DNA of 64,000 bases from MED-G78 sp964275345. GTDB lineage: Bacteria > Pseudomonadota > Gammaproteobacteria > Magnimaribacterales > D2472. Shown here piece by piece: positions 17,015 through 25,367 of the stretch. A model generated the notes under the pieces. That model was not told the origin of the DNA, made no database searches, and saw only the letters and a program-made list of their open reading frames with translations. A program made the translations under genes and the position numbers. How positions within the stretch are numbered: position 1 is the first letter of the stretch; every line of letters starts with the position of its first letter. The stretch lies in assembly GCA_964275345.1 (NCBI GenBank), contig CAXYBK010000003.1, forward strand, positions 776,976 to 840,975, given 5' to 3'.

Positions 17015-18268
17015 ATGACGAAACTTAAATTAAATACTGAATCAAAGGCATGGATAGCTTATGACGCTGGGAATTCAGCTTTTGCAACAACTATAGTTGC
17101 AGCTTTCTTTCCTATTTTTTATACAGAGTTCTGGTCTTCTGGGGTAGATAGTCTTGTTGCTACATCCTATTATACTTGGACCCTTACAATTAGTAATTTA
17201 GTATTATTATTTTCAGCTCCTATTATTGGTTCTATTACAGACTTATCTAGAACAACTAAGAAATTATTTACCTTATTTACTCTGATTTCTATAATCTTCG
17301 TAGCTTTATTATTTACTTTAGAAATAGGGGCTTGGTTCCAAGCATTAATATTTTTTGGTATTGCTAATTACTGCTTTTCTGCAGGTAATATTTTGTACGA
17401 CAAGATGTTAGTACAAATTGCTCCTCAATCTCAGCTCACAAGAATCTCAAGCCTTGGATTTGCCTTTGGGTATTTAGGTGGAGGCATGCTTTTTTTAGTG
17501 AATGCAATCATGACTTTATATCCAGAATCTTTTGGTCTTGCTGATGCCTCTGAAGCAATCAGATGGTCTTTTATCATGGTATCTATTTGGTGGAGCTTAT
17601 TTTTAATACCTATTGCTATCCATTTTAAAGACAGGGGTATTGCTCTCTACGAAAAATCTTTAATTAAAGAATCAACATTTAAAGTTTTTGTTACCTTAAG
17701 AAATATATCAGAGCATAAGAATGCTTTTCTTTTTTTATTAGCCTTCTTTCTATATATAGATGGAGTTCATACTGTTATGTACTTAGCATCTACCTTTGCT
17801 ATTAATATTGGATTGGAGAGTAGTGCTGTTATTACTGGGTTGATTCTTGTTCAATTTGTAGCATTTCCAGCTACCTTAATTTGGTCCAAAATTTCTGCAA
17901 AATATGGAGATAGATCAGTTATTAATATATGCATCATTGTTTACATAGCAATTGTGGTTTACTCAACTACGCTCTCTTCAGCAGCAGAATTTTACATATT
18001 AGCTGCAGGCGTTGGATCAGTTCAAGGAGGAATTCAGGCTTGTTCAAGAAGTCTGTTTGGGAAATTAGTACCCGAAGAAAAAGCGGGTGAATTTTTTGGA
18101 TTTTTTAATACTTTTGGAAAGGCTGGTGCTTTTATAGGACCTGCTCTTGTAGGAATGTTCATTTTTGTTTTTGATAGCATTACAATTGCGTTAACTCCAA
18201 TTATTTTATTATTTGTTGCAGGTGGGTTAATAATGTTGAAAGTTAAGGAGCCTAATGAAATTACTTAG
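17015..18268 (+). CDS. MFS transporter, UMF1/Atg22-like family
   Basis: This is a 12-segment major facilitator protein. The N-terminus WIAYDAGNSAFATTIVAAFFP matches the UMF1 (Atg22-like) family, as do GLDGYLGGG-like FGYLGGGMLFLVN and the second-half GGIQACSRSLFGKLVPEEKAGEFFGFF. The 417-residue length is normal. Atg22 in yeast effluxes amino acids from vacuoles; the substrate of bacterial members is mostly unknown. A 66-residue membrane ORF overlaps its end by 14 bases. Confidence 0.88.
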   Translation: MTKLKLNTESKAWIAYDAGNSAFATTIVAAFFPIFYTEFWSSGVDSLVATSYYTWTLTISNLVLLFSAPIIGSITDLSRTTKKLFTLFTLISIIFVALLFTLEIGAWFQALIFFGIANYCFSAGNILYDKMLVQIAPQSQLTRISSLGFAFGYLGGGMLFLVNAIMTLYPESFGLADASEAIRWSFIMVSIWWSLFLIPIAIHFKDRGIALYEKSLIKESTFKVFVTLRNISEHKNAFLFLLAFFLYIDGVHTVMYLASTFAINIGLESSAVITGLILVQFVAFPATLIWSKISAKYGDRSVINICIIVYIAIVVYSTTLSSAAEFYILAAGVGSVQGGIQACSRSLFGKLVPEEKAGEFFGFFNTFGKAGAFIGPALVGMFIFVFDSITIALTPIILLFVAGGLIMLKVKEPNEIT

Positions 18269-18455
18269 CAAAGAATCAATAATTTTTTATAGCATACTAG
18301 GGGCTTTTGCAGGATTTGTTGTCGCACCATTTATTCGAAGCTTATTGGATCTAAGTTTCACCCTAGAGATTATTATTACAACAGCAATAATTCTTCCTAT
18401 GTATTACTTTGCTAAAAAGTTTTTTGTAAATCTTAAGACGAAATATTTTTCTTAG
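18255..18455 (+). CDS. Small membrane protein, function unknown
   Basis: This 66-residue ORF has two hydrophobic segments (about residues 9-30 and 36-54) and a basic end. An AAGGAG ribosome-binding site lies just before its ATG, inside the end of the MFS gene, so it is likely translationally coupled to it. Its 3' end overlaps the convergent phosphodiesterase gene by 23 bases. No family is recognised. Confidence 0.6.
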   Translation: MKLLSKESIIFYSILGAFAGFVVAPFIRSLLDLSFTLEIIITTAIILPMYYFAKKFFVNLKTKYFS

Positions 18456-19179
18456 CTAAAAGTTGCTTAAGCTCCAAAGGTTTATCAGTAATAATTCCAT
18501 CAACACCCATTGATATAAGTTTATCCATTGTCTGAATATCGTTAATGGTCCAAACAATAATTTTCAAACCTTTATTTTGAACATAATTTATGAATCTTTT
18601 AGTGACTATTTTTATACCATATTGATATATAGGCACTTGAAGACATTGTCCATGAATCGATTTTGAGTAAAGACCAAAACTTGCAAGCAATGTTTTAATT
18701 ATTTCCTTGGGGCCCATTGATATACAGATATCAGGATATAAATTTCTAACTACTTCGAGCCGTTTGCTTGAAAAGCTCGCAATGCAGACTCGACTGAGTG
18801 CATTACATTCTTCAATAACTTTTAACGCAGGTAATGCAACATCATCAGTTTTTACATCAATTTGGAAGAGGGTAGTCGGAAGGCTTTCCAGTACAGATCT
18901 GAGAGTAGGAATTTTATGATCAGAAAAAATTACTAAATCATCAATCTCGTGACTTGAAAGCTCATTAAATAATTTCTTTTCTCCAACAATCCTAGATAAG
19001 TCTTCATCATGAAATATATAAGGAATCCCATCGGAGGTAATCTGCACATCAGTCTCAATATAATCACACCCTATGCTGTGAGCATACTGAAATGATTCGA
19101 GTGTATTCTCATTTGCTTCTAATGCACCCCCTCTATGGGCTAGAACCGCCATGCCTTGAAAGTCTAAATAATGTTTCAT
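18433..19179 (-). CDS. glpQ-like: Glycerophosphodiester phosphodiesterase
   Basis: This 248-residue enzyme hydrolyses glycerophosphodiesters to glycerol 3-phosphate and an alcohol. Catalytic and metal-binding motifs are clear: AHRGG near 14-18, then ENTLESF, the EADxx-type ETDVQITSDG near 38-47, and HDEDLSRI. WTINDIQTM and GVDGIITDKP near the end are also family features. There is no signal peptide, so it is cytoplasmic (UgpQ-like). It reads alone, convergent with the small MFS-linked gene. Confidence 0.93.
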   Translation of the reverse strand: MKHYLDFQGMAVLAHRGGALEANENTLESFQYAHSIGCDYIETDVQITSDGIPYIFHDEDLSRIVGEKKLFNELSSHEIDDLVIFSDHKIPTLRSVLESLPTTLFQIDVKTDDVALPALKVIEECNALSRVCIASFSSKRLEVVRNLYPDICISMGPKEIIKTLLASFGLYSKSIHGQCLQVPIYQYGIKIVTKRFINYVQNKGLKIIVWTINDIQTMDKLISMGVDGIITDKPLELKQLLAKKNISS

Positions 19180-19230
19180 AAGCTAATATTACTGTAAAAT
19201 AAGAGTTAAATTATATCCTAATGGTTGCAC

Positions 19231-20358
19231 GTGAAAAGATTTGATTCTATTAGACCTTACACTGATTCAGAAGTACAAAGTGTACTTCAGCAATTATCTA
19301 CAAATAGTGATGTTGTTAAGGCCTTTATTTCTGCCACTAAGTTTGGCTTTTTAACAAAGATACCTTTTAGCGTATGGATTGCATCTAAGATTCTTCAAAC
19401 AAAGATTAAAAGTATTCATACTATTAATGACTATCAATCTATTTTTGAGAATTTAGTTAGCAATATGATTGATACAAAAACTTCAGGTTTTACTTGTAAC
19501 GGCTTTCAAAACATCAAACCAAATATGTCATATTTGTATATGTCTAATCATAGAGATATTACTGTTGATCCAGCTCTATTAAATTACATGCTTCATCAAA
19601 ATAATTTTAAAACAACCAATATTGCTGTAGGAAATAATTTGATGAGCGAAGCCTGGGCTTCAGATTTAATGAGACTTAATAAGAGTTTTATTATAGATCG
19701 CACTGGCAAATCTAAACGTGAAATATATCAGGGACTTAATTTAGCATCTGAATATATCGAAGATAGTATTTTAGAAAAAAATGAACCAATTTGGATTGCT
19801 CAAAAACAAGGAAGGGCAAAAGATGGCCTGGATAAAACTGATCCCGCTTTATTAAAAATGATTCATTTAATTAATAGAAAATCTATACCAATTAGTGATT
19901 ACTTTAATTCTCTATGCTTTATACCTGTAGCAGTTTCATATGAATTTGATCCCAATGACTTATTCAAAGCAAACGAACTTCATGCCATTGAAACCCATCA
20001 AGAATATATAAAAACTGATAAAGAGGATCTTAACTCTATTGCTAATGGTATTTCTGGTCAGAAGGGCTTGGTTAATTTGAATATTGGTTCTCCGATCAAT
20101 TTTATAGATAATAGCTACGAGGCCTGTGCTAATTTGATAAGTCGATCAATACTAGATTTATATCAATTACAGCCTTCAAATTTTGCTGCATGCCAATTAC
20201 AAAATATTAAATACACTCTTGATTGTAATTTTTCTAAGGATCAAATTAATTTTGCTAAAGATTATCTTGAAAACAGAACTAGGGGACTTGAACCAGGAAT
20301 TAAAGCATTACTATTGCAGCAATACTCTAATCCTGTAATTCAAAAGGAAGCACTATAA
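19231..20358 (+). CDS. Glycerol(-phosphate) acyltransferase-like protein
   Basis: This 375-residue protein has a PlsC-type acyltransferase core. The block SNHRDITVDPALL is the active-site region, with His and Asp separated by five residues instead of the usual four. It is followed by FIIDRTGKSKREIY (acceptor-binding block) and IWIAQKQGRAKDGLDKTDP (the E/QGR block). No signal peptide or clear membrane segment is present. The start is GTG at 19231 or TTG at 19225; no in-frame ATG is available. It ends one base before the convergent amt gene. The acyl acceptor is not certain. Confidence 0.78.
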   Translation: MKRFDSIRPYTDSEVQSVLQQLSTNSDVVKAFISATKFGFLTKIPFSVWIASKILQTKIKSIHTINDYQSIFENLVSNMIDTKTSGFTCNGFQNIKPNMSYLYMSNHRDITVDPALLNYMLHQNNFKTTNIAVGNNLMSEAWASDLMRLNKSFIIDRTGKSKREIYQGLNLASEYIEDSILEKNEPIWIAQKQGRAKDGLDKTDPALLKMIHLINRKSIPISDYFNSLCFIPVAVSYEFDPNDLFKANELHAIETHQEYIKTDKEDLNSIANGISGQKGLVNLNIGSPINFIDNSYEACANLISRSILDLYQLQPSNFAACQLQNIKYTLDCNFSKDQINFAKDYLENRTRGLEPGIKALLLQQYSNPVIQKEAL

Positions 20359-20359
20359 T

Positions 20360-21646
20360 TTAAAAACTATATCCTTGTTCGTTGTGCTCATTAATATCAA
20401 CACCTTCAGACTCTACATCTTCACTTACACGGATATCAGTAAAGACACTTATAGCTCTAATAATTAAATATGTTGCTAATCCCGTCCAAGCAGCAATTAC
20501 AGTAATACCTAGTAACTGCGCTTTTAATTGCACCCAAACACCACCTTCAGCAATACCTGATGCTCCGGAACCTAAGAAGCCTTCAGGTGATCCAAGAAAA
20601 CTTATCATTATTATTCCTAGAATTCCTCCAACTCCATGAACAGGAAAAACATCTAATGAATCATCAATATGAAAGTAACCTTTTATAGCTTGAGTTGCAT
20701 AGAAACAAATATAACCCGCCATAACACCAATTAATAAAGCTCCTGCAGGACCAACGCTTCCAGCAGCTGGTGTTATAGTTGCTAAACCAGCAACCATGCC
20801 TGTAGCTATGCCAATGATGGTAGCTTTACCCTGTTTAATCCATTCAATGCTCATCCAAGTTAAGGCTCCAACTGCAGCACTTATGTGAGTAACCAACATA
20901 GCCATGCTCGCACTAGAATCTGCTGCAACAGCACTACCTGCATTAAAACCAAACCATCCCACCCAGAGCATGCAAGCTCCTATCATGACCATGGTTCTGT
21001 TATGAGGAGGCATAGCATTGCCAGGAAATCCTTTACGATTGCCCAGCATGACGGCTGCAACGAGAGCACCAACACCACAAGTAGTATGGACCACTAAACC
21101 ACCAGCAAAATCTATAACGCCAGCATTTGCAAGGAATCCGCCTCCCCACACCATATGACATGCAGGCAAATAAACAAAAGTAAACCAAAGAACGGAAAAT
21201 ACACAAATAGGCCCAAATTTTACTCTTTCAGCAAATGCGCCGACAACTAAAGCTGGAGTAATTATTGCAAAAGTCATTTGAAACATAACAAATAGTGATT
21301 CAGGAATAGAGCCAGACATTGAATCTCTTTCTATACCATTTAAAAATAATGCACTTAAGTCACCGATATACAGACCTTCACCTTTAAAGGCTAAGCTATA
21401 TCCATAAACAACCCAACAAACAGATACTAAGCATGCAATTGCAAAACATTGCATTAATACTGACAAAACATTTTTTGATCTAACTAAGCCGCCATAAAAT
21501 AATGCAAGTCCTGGTAATGTCATAAAAAGCACTAAAGCTGTGGACGTTAGTATCCATGAAGTATCTCCAGAGTTTATTTCTTGAGCAACAATTGCTGGGG
21601 TAAAAGCAGCAAATGAAAAAGCCATTAATATTTTTTTAATCGTCAT
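20360..21646 (-). CDS. amt: Ammonium transporter AmtB (copy 1)
   Basis: This trimeric inner-membrane channel carries ammonium. It has a cleavable signal (MTIKKILMAFSFAAFTPAIVA) and 11 membrane segments. The paired pore histidines are in GLVVHTTCG and DVFPVHGVGG, and the phenylalanine-gate region is intact. The start at 21646 has an AGGAGATATT site immediately upstream; longer in-frame starts overlap glnK. It lies 10 bases downstream of glnK, the standard glnK-amtB unit, and the GlnK T-loop would block this channel when nitrogen is plentiful. A sigma-54 promoter precedes the pair. Confidence 0.95.
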   Translation of the reverse strand: MTIKKILMAFSFAAFTPAIVAQEINSGDTSWILTSTALVLFMTLPGLALFYGGLVRSKNVLSVLMQCFAIACLVSVCWVVYGYSLAFKGEGLYIGDLSALFLNGIERDSMSGSIPESLFVMFQMTFAIITPALVVGAFAERVKFGPICVFSVLWFTFVYLPACHMVWGGGFLANAGVIDFAGGLVVHTTCGVGALVAAVMLGNRKGFPGNAMPPHNRTMVMIGACMLWVGWFGFNAGSAVAADSSASMAMLVTHISAAVGALTWMSIEWIKQGKATIIGIATGMVAGLATITPAAGSVGPAGALLIGVMAGYICFYATQAIKGYFHIDDSLDVFPVHGVGGILGIIMISFLGSPEGFLGSGASGIAEGGVWVQLKAQLLGITVIAAWTGLATYLIIRAISVFTDIRVSEDVESEGVDINEHNEQGYSF

Positions 21647-21656
21647 AATATCTCCT

Positions 21657-21989
21657 TTAAATGGCCTCGGAGCCAGTTTCATTAGTTCTAATTCTTATTA
21701 CATCCTCAACGTTGGTAATAAATATTTTTCCATCACCAATTTTTCCAGTATTAGCAGACTCAACAATGGCAGATATAACTTTTTCAGTATCCATTGTAAG
21801 AATTTCAAGTTTTATTTTTGGTAATGTATCTACTGAATATTCAGCACCTCTATACATTTCTGTATGACCTTTCTGTCTTCCGTAGCCTTTAACTTCAGAA
21901 ATAGTTAAACCTTCAACTCCTGATTTTGTTAAAGATTCTCTAACTTCATCGAGTTTAAAAGGTTTAATAATTGCAGTTACTAATTTCAT
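21657..21989 (-). CDS. glnK: Nitrogen regulatory PII protein GlnK (copy 1)
   Basis: This 110-residue trimeric PII signal protein senses 2-oxoglutarate and ATP/ADP and gates AmtB. The T-loop is complete, with the uridylylation residue Tyr51 in YRGAEYSVDTLP. The B-loop GKIGDGKIF is intact, and the end reads RIRTNETGSEAI. It lies just upstream of amt copy 1 and downstream of a sigma-54 -24/-12 element. A block of nucleotides in the middle of the gene is almost identical to the second glnK at 23505-23837. Confidence 0.96.
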   Translation of the reverse strand: MKLVTAIIKPFKLDEVRESLTKSGVEGLTISEVKGYGRQKGHTEMYRGAEYSVDTLPKIKLEILTMDTEKVISAIVESANTGKIGDGKIFITNVEDVIRIRTNETGSEAI

Positions 21990-22023
21990 ATATCCCCCTG
22001 ATTGTTGTACTTATAAATTTAGA

Positions 22024-22039
22024 TGCAATTTATATGCCA
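22024..22039 (-). promoter_or_regulatory. Sigma-54 promoter upstream of glnK-amt copy 1
   Basis: On the - strand the sequence reads TGGCAT-ATAAA-TTGCA, which matches the sigma-54 -24/-12 consensus TGGCAC-N5-TTGC in both core dinucleotides and spacing. It ends about 35 bases upstream of the glnK start, leaving a short leader. This implies activation by an NtrC-type enhancer-binding protein. No convincing NtrC palindrome was found by eye. Confidence 0.8.
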
Positions 22040-22182
22040 AATAATTTTATGATTTACGCACAACTAAGGTATGTAGTAATTTTTTATGAAATAAACAGAT
22101 AAAAGTTATAAATGAAAAGAGTTAAATATAATCTTAGGGGGAGGTATGATTATAAATAACTCTTTTCTAGAAAAATTTAAGA

Positions 22183-22221
22183 ATGGTTAATTTGCATAGG
22201 GGAGCAACACAAATTAACCAT
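22183..22221 (-). terminator. 12-bp inverted repeat downstream of amt copy 2
   Basis: Perfect arms ATGGTTAATTTG and CAAATTAACCAT (22183-22194 and 22210-22221) flank a 15-base loop containing AGGGGAG. On the - strand the hairpin lies 9 bases after the stop of amt copy 2 and is followed by TCTTAAATTTTTCT, consistent with an intrinsic terminator that insulates the two glnK-amt units. Confidence 0.6.
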
Positions 22222-22229
22222 AACTTAAA

Positions 22230-23492
22230 TTACTTAAATTCTGGATAAGCTTCTACACCTATCTCAGAAACATCAAGTCCTTCAAATTGCTCTTCATCAG
22301 TTGCTCTTATTGGCAGTAACATATTTATCAAATAAATAGTTGCAAAACTTGTTGCATATGTGAAACCAGCAATTAAAACAACACCAGTAAGTTGGCCAAC
22401 AAAATCAGCTCCACCAGTCAAAGCAACAATTAGAACACCATATATACCCACAATACCGTGAGCAGAAATAGCTCCTACAGGATCATCAATACCTCGTTTC
22501 TCTAAGAAAAGAATAGAGAAATAAACTATCGCACCACCAATTGCTCCAACAAGAACAGCGCTACCAGCAGATGAGCTTAAAGGATCAGCAGTAATTGAAA
22601 CTAATCCAGCAATAGCACCATTAATAGCCATTGTTACATCCATCTTGCCAGTTCTAAAAAGACTCAACATCAGTGCAGCAACAACACCACCGGCTGCAGC
22701 CATATTAGTATTTAAAAATACTTGGCTTACCGCAGTCGCACTGCTAACTTCAGATACCTTAAGTTCTGAGCCGCCATTGAATCCAAACCATCCTAACCAA
22801 AGAATCCATGCACCAAGCGCAGCCATAGGAATATTTGATCCAGGCATAGGATTTACAGAACCATCGTAGTTATACTTTCCTTTTCTTGGACCAAGAACTG
22901 TTACAACTGCTAAAGCAGCAGCAGCTCCGCACAAATGCACCGTTCCGGAACCTGCATAATCAGAATATGAAATACCCATTGATGCAAATCCACCACCCCA
23001 GTTCCAAAAACCTTGAGTAGGGTAGATAAAACCAGTTAAAACAATAGCAAATAAGAAAAATGGTATTAGCTTCATTCTTCCAGCAACTGCACCTGAGACT
23101 ATTGACATAGCAGTAGCAACAAATACAACTTGGAAAAAGAAGTCAGCTTGATGGGAGTAGTAGCCTACAAAATCACCGCCAGCAACTGATCCTGATGCTC
23201 CATACAACATGGGCTCAGCTTCTGTTGCAGTGGATAATGTCCACGAAGTTCCTATTTTTGGGAAAAGCCCACTAAGATAGCTATCTCCTGAATACATTAA
23301 AGCAAAACCACATACTAAATACATGATTGAGGCTATCGAATATAGACCTAAATTTTTCGTTACAATTTCAGATACATCTTTTTTTTGTACTAGACCCGCT
23401 TCAAGCATAGTAAAACCTGCTGCCATCCACATTACTAAAGCACCAGCCATAACGGCATAAAAAGTATCTAATGCAAATTTTATTTCTTCCAT
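22230..23492 (-). CDS. amt: Ammonium transporter (copy 2, divergent type)
   Basis: This is a second 420-residue ammonium channel. It lacks the cleavable signal seen in copy 1 and starts directly with MEEIKFALDTFYAVMAG. The pore histidines are present in GTVHLCGAAAAL and GAISAHGIVGIYG, and the motif FMLEAGLV-like FTMLEAGLVQKKDV is near residue 30. Sequence differs widely from copy 1, so it is a distinct Amt lineage and not a recent duplicate, in contrast to its GlnK partner. It lies 12 bases downstream of glnK copy 2. The C-terminal tail is intact. Confidence 0.94.
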   Translation of the reverse strand: MEEIKFALDTFYAVMAGALVMWMAAGFTMLEAGLVQKKDVSEIVTKNLGLYSIASIMYLVCGFALMYSGDSYLSGLFPKIGTSWTLSTATEAEPMLYGASGSVAGGDFVGYYSHQADFFFQVVFVATAMSIVSGAVAGRMKLIPFFLFAIVLTGFIYPTQGFWNWGGGFASMGISYSDYAGSGTVHLCGAAAALAVVTVLGPRKGKYNYDGSVNPMPGSNIPMAALGAWILWLGWFGFNGGSELKVSEVSSATAVSQVFLNTNMAAAGGVVAALMLSLFRTGKMDVTMAINGAIAGLVSITADPLSSSAGSAVLVGAIGGAIVYFSILFLEKRGIDDPVGAISAHGIVGIYGVLIVALTGGADFVGQLTGVVLIAGFTYATSFATIYLINMLLPIRATDEEQFEGLDVSEIGVEAYPEFK

Positions 23493-23504
23493 AGTATTTC
23501 TCCT

Positions 23505-23837
23505 TTAAATAGCCTCAGAACCAGTTTGTCCGGTTCTGATTCTTATTACGTCTTCAACGTTAGTTACAAATATTTTTCCATCACCAATTTTTCCAGTATT
23601 AGCTGATTCTGAAATTACTTTAATTACAGTTTCAAAATCGTCTGTTAGGATTTCAAGTTTTATTTTTGGTAATGTATCTACTGAATATTCAGCACCTCTA
23701 TACATTTCTGTATGACCTTTCTGTCTTCCATAGCCTTTAACTTCAGAGATAGTTAAGCCTTCAATTCCAGCTTCAACTAATGCTTCTTTAACTTCTTGAA
23801 GTTTAAAAGGTTTAATAATTGCGGTTATTAATTTCAT
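23505..23837 (-). CDS. glnK: Nitrogen regulatory PII protein GlnK (copy 2)
   Basis: This second 110-residue PII protein has Tyr51 in the T-loop and an intact B-loop. It differs from copy 1 at only a limited number of residues (for example LQEVKEALVEAGIE against LDEVRESLTKSGVE) and is identical through the T-loop. It is the second gene of the unit torF-glnK-amt. Having one PII beside each Amt suggests channel-specific or redundant gating. Confidence 0.95.
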   Translation of the reverse strand: MKLITAIIKPFKLQEVKEALVEAGIEGLTISEVKGYGRQKGHTEMYRGAEYSVDTLPKIKLEILTDDFETVIKVISESANTGKIGDGKIFVTNVEDVIRIRTGQTGSEAI

Positions 23838-23862
23838 AATAGGGGGAAAATTAATTCAGCAA

Positions 23863-24462
23863 TTAAAAGCTTGCAGAAACAGAAAATACAAGTGCATCTT
23901 CATCCATTAAATCAACAGAGTCAGAACTAAAATCTGAATATGTTAATCCACAATCATATTCACCACATGCAAATCCATAACCTAATGCATAGTTAGTCCC
24001 GTAGGTATCGTAATCACCATATGAGACTGAAAAATCTCCCATGCTATAGGAAAGATCCATATAGTCTGGCGCACCATCTTGTCCTGCATAATACCCAACA
24101 CCAAAATCACCATAGCTTAATGCAACACCAATTTCTTGAAAGTCTAGTCCTGAGTCTCCAGGATAACCAAAATCAACGTAACTAACGTCGATACCGACTT
24201 CCCCGAGAGAAAAACCATATCCAAAATATGTATCTAACTCACTTCCAGCACCTTCAGAAAAACTTACATTTGAACCCCAAATACCGGCATAAAAACCAGA
24301 TTCAGATTCAAAATCAAAACCACCTGATAGAGCTGGATCGCTACCAGTTTGTGTCATTCCTCTCCAAATATAATCTGAAGCAAAAGCAACATTTGCACTT
24401 ACACCAGCAAAGCTAGGAACAGCAATAAAGCCTGTAAGTAGAACAGTTAAAAATTTATTCAT
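23863..24462 (-). CDS. TorF-family putative outer-membrane porin
   Basis: This 199-residue protein has a signal peptide (LTVLLTGFIAVPSFA/G) and the family-typical start SANVAFASDYIWRGMTQTGSDPALSGG. Alternating Gly/Tyr/Asp strands and the terminal VFSVSASF fit a small beta barrel. It is first in a unit with glnK and amt and is preceded by a near-perfect sigma-54 promoter, so it is likely nitrogen-regulated. Transport of a small nitrogen compound across the outer membrane is a reasonable inference. The protein is acidic and poor in Lys/Arg. Confidence 0.86.
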   Translation of the reverse strand: MNKFLTVLLTGFIAVPSFAGVSANVAFASDYIWRGMTQTGSDPALSGGFDFESESGFYAGIWGSNVSFSEGAGSELDTYFGYGFSLGEVGIDVSYVDFGYPGDSGLDFQEIGVALSYGDFGVGYYAGQDGAPDYMDLSYSMGDFSVSYGDYDTYGTNYALGYGFACGEYDCGLTYSDFSSDSVDLMDEDALVFSVSASF

Positions 24463-24505
24463 TTGTTATCTCCTTGTAATTAAAATTAAGTTCTACCTAG
24501 GTAAT

Positions 24506-24521
24506 AGCAATTTTCGTGCCA
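24506..24521 (-). promoter_or_regulatory. Sigma-54 promoter upstream of torF-glnK-amt
   Basis: The - strand reads TGGCACGAAAATTGCT, which matches the sigma-54 consensus TGGCACG-N4-TTGC at every core position. It ends about 44 bases upstream of the torF start. Its presence ties the porin, GlnK copy 2 and Amt copy 2 to the NtrC-type nitrogen response. Confidence 0.87.
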
Positions 24522-24596
24522 AAAGGTTTTTGCTCAAACTCTTTTCATATATAAGTTAATGGTTATAATTCCTGTCTAAGTTTTTACGGAGTTAAT

Positions 24597-25367
24597 ATGG
24601 ATTTAAAAAATAAAGTTGCACTTGTTACAGGTGGAGCATCTGGTCTTGGAAGAGCTACTGTTGAAAAGTTTGTTGCCGAAGGAGCAAAAGTAGCCATTCT
24701 TGATTTAAATGAAGACAATGCTAAAGAAGTCCAAGCAGCATTAGGTGAAGAGAATGTTCAATATTTTTTAACGAATGTTATGGAAGAGCAACCAGTTATG
24801 GATGCAATTGCAGGTATTAAAGAGAAATTTGGAGCTCTTCATATAGCTGTTAATTGTGCTGGTACCGGATATGGTGCAAGGATAATTGGAAAAGAAGCTC
24901 CTCATCCATTAGATCATTTTAAATTTATAATTGATTTAAATTTAGTTGGTACTTTTAACGTTATGAGACTAGCTGCTGAGTTGATGGATAAGAATGAGCC
25001 TGATGAAAAAGGTGAGAAAGGTGTGTTGATTAATACAGCTTCTGTTGCTGGCTACGAGGGACAAATTGGTCAATCTGCTTACAGCGCTTCGAAAGCTGGC
25101 GTAATAGGTTTAACGCTAACTGCCGCTAGAGATCTTGCAAGGCATAATATTAGGGTTTGCACTATTGCCCCAGGTATTTTTGATACGCCTTTAATGCAAC
25201 TAGCCCCAGACAAAGTTAGACAACCTTTACTTGATTCAACACAATTTCCTCATAGGTTTGGTATTCCAGCAGAATATGGAGACCTTGCTGCCCATATTGT
25301 TTCAAATTCATATTTAAATGGTGAAACCATAAGAATTGATTCAGGTATGAGAATGACTCCACGATGA
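24597..25367 (+). CDS. SDR oxidoreductase, 3-hydroxyacyl-CoA dehydrogenase type 2-like
   Basis: This 256-residue short-chain dehydrogenase has the NAD-binding TGGASGLG at residues 11-18, NCAGTG near 86-91, a catalytic Ser in INTASVAG, and YSASK at 162-166. The pattern ASGLGRATVE together with IAPGIFDTPLM resembles type II 3-hydroxyacyl-CoA dehydrogenases (HSD10-like) used in fatty acid or branched-chain oxidation. Asp36 after the third strand suggests NAD over NADP. The start follows an ACGGAG ribosome-binding site. The stop overlaps the ATG of the next gene in an ATGA arrangement. Confidence 0.9.
   Translation: MDLKNKVALVTGGASGLGRATVEKFVAEGAKVAILDLNEDNAKEVQAALGEENVQYFLTNVMEEQPVMDAIAGIKEKFGALHIAVNCAGTGYGARIIGKEAPHPLDHFKFIIDLNLVGTFNVMRLAAELMDKNEPDEKGEKGVLINTASVAGYEGQIGQSAYSASKAGVIGLTLTAARDLARHNIRVCTIAPGIFDTPLMQLAPDKVRQPLLDSTQFPHRFGIPAEYGDLAAHIVSNSYLNGETIRIDSGMRMTPR

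Noticed and set aside
22146..22190. A 14-codon ORF on the + strand after AGGGGGAGG
   Set aside because: The purine-rich site is only one base from the ATG, too close for normal initiation, and the product has no recognisable feature. It may instead be part of a non-coding RNA.
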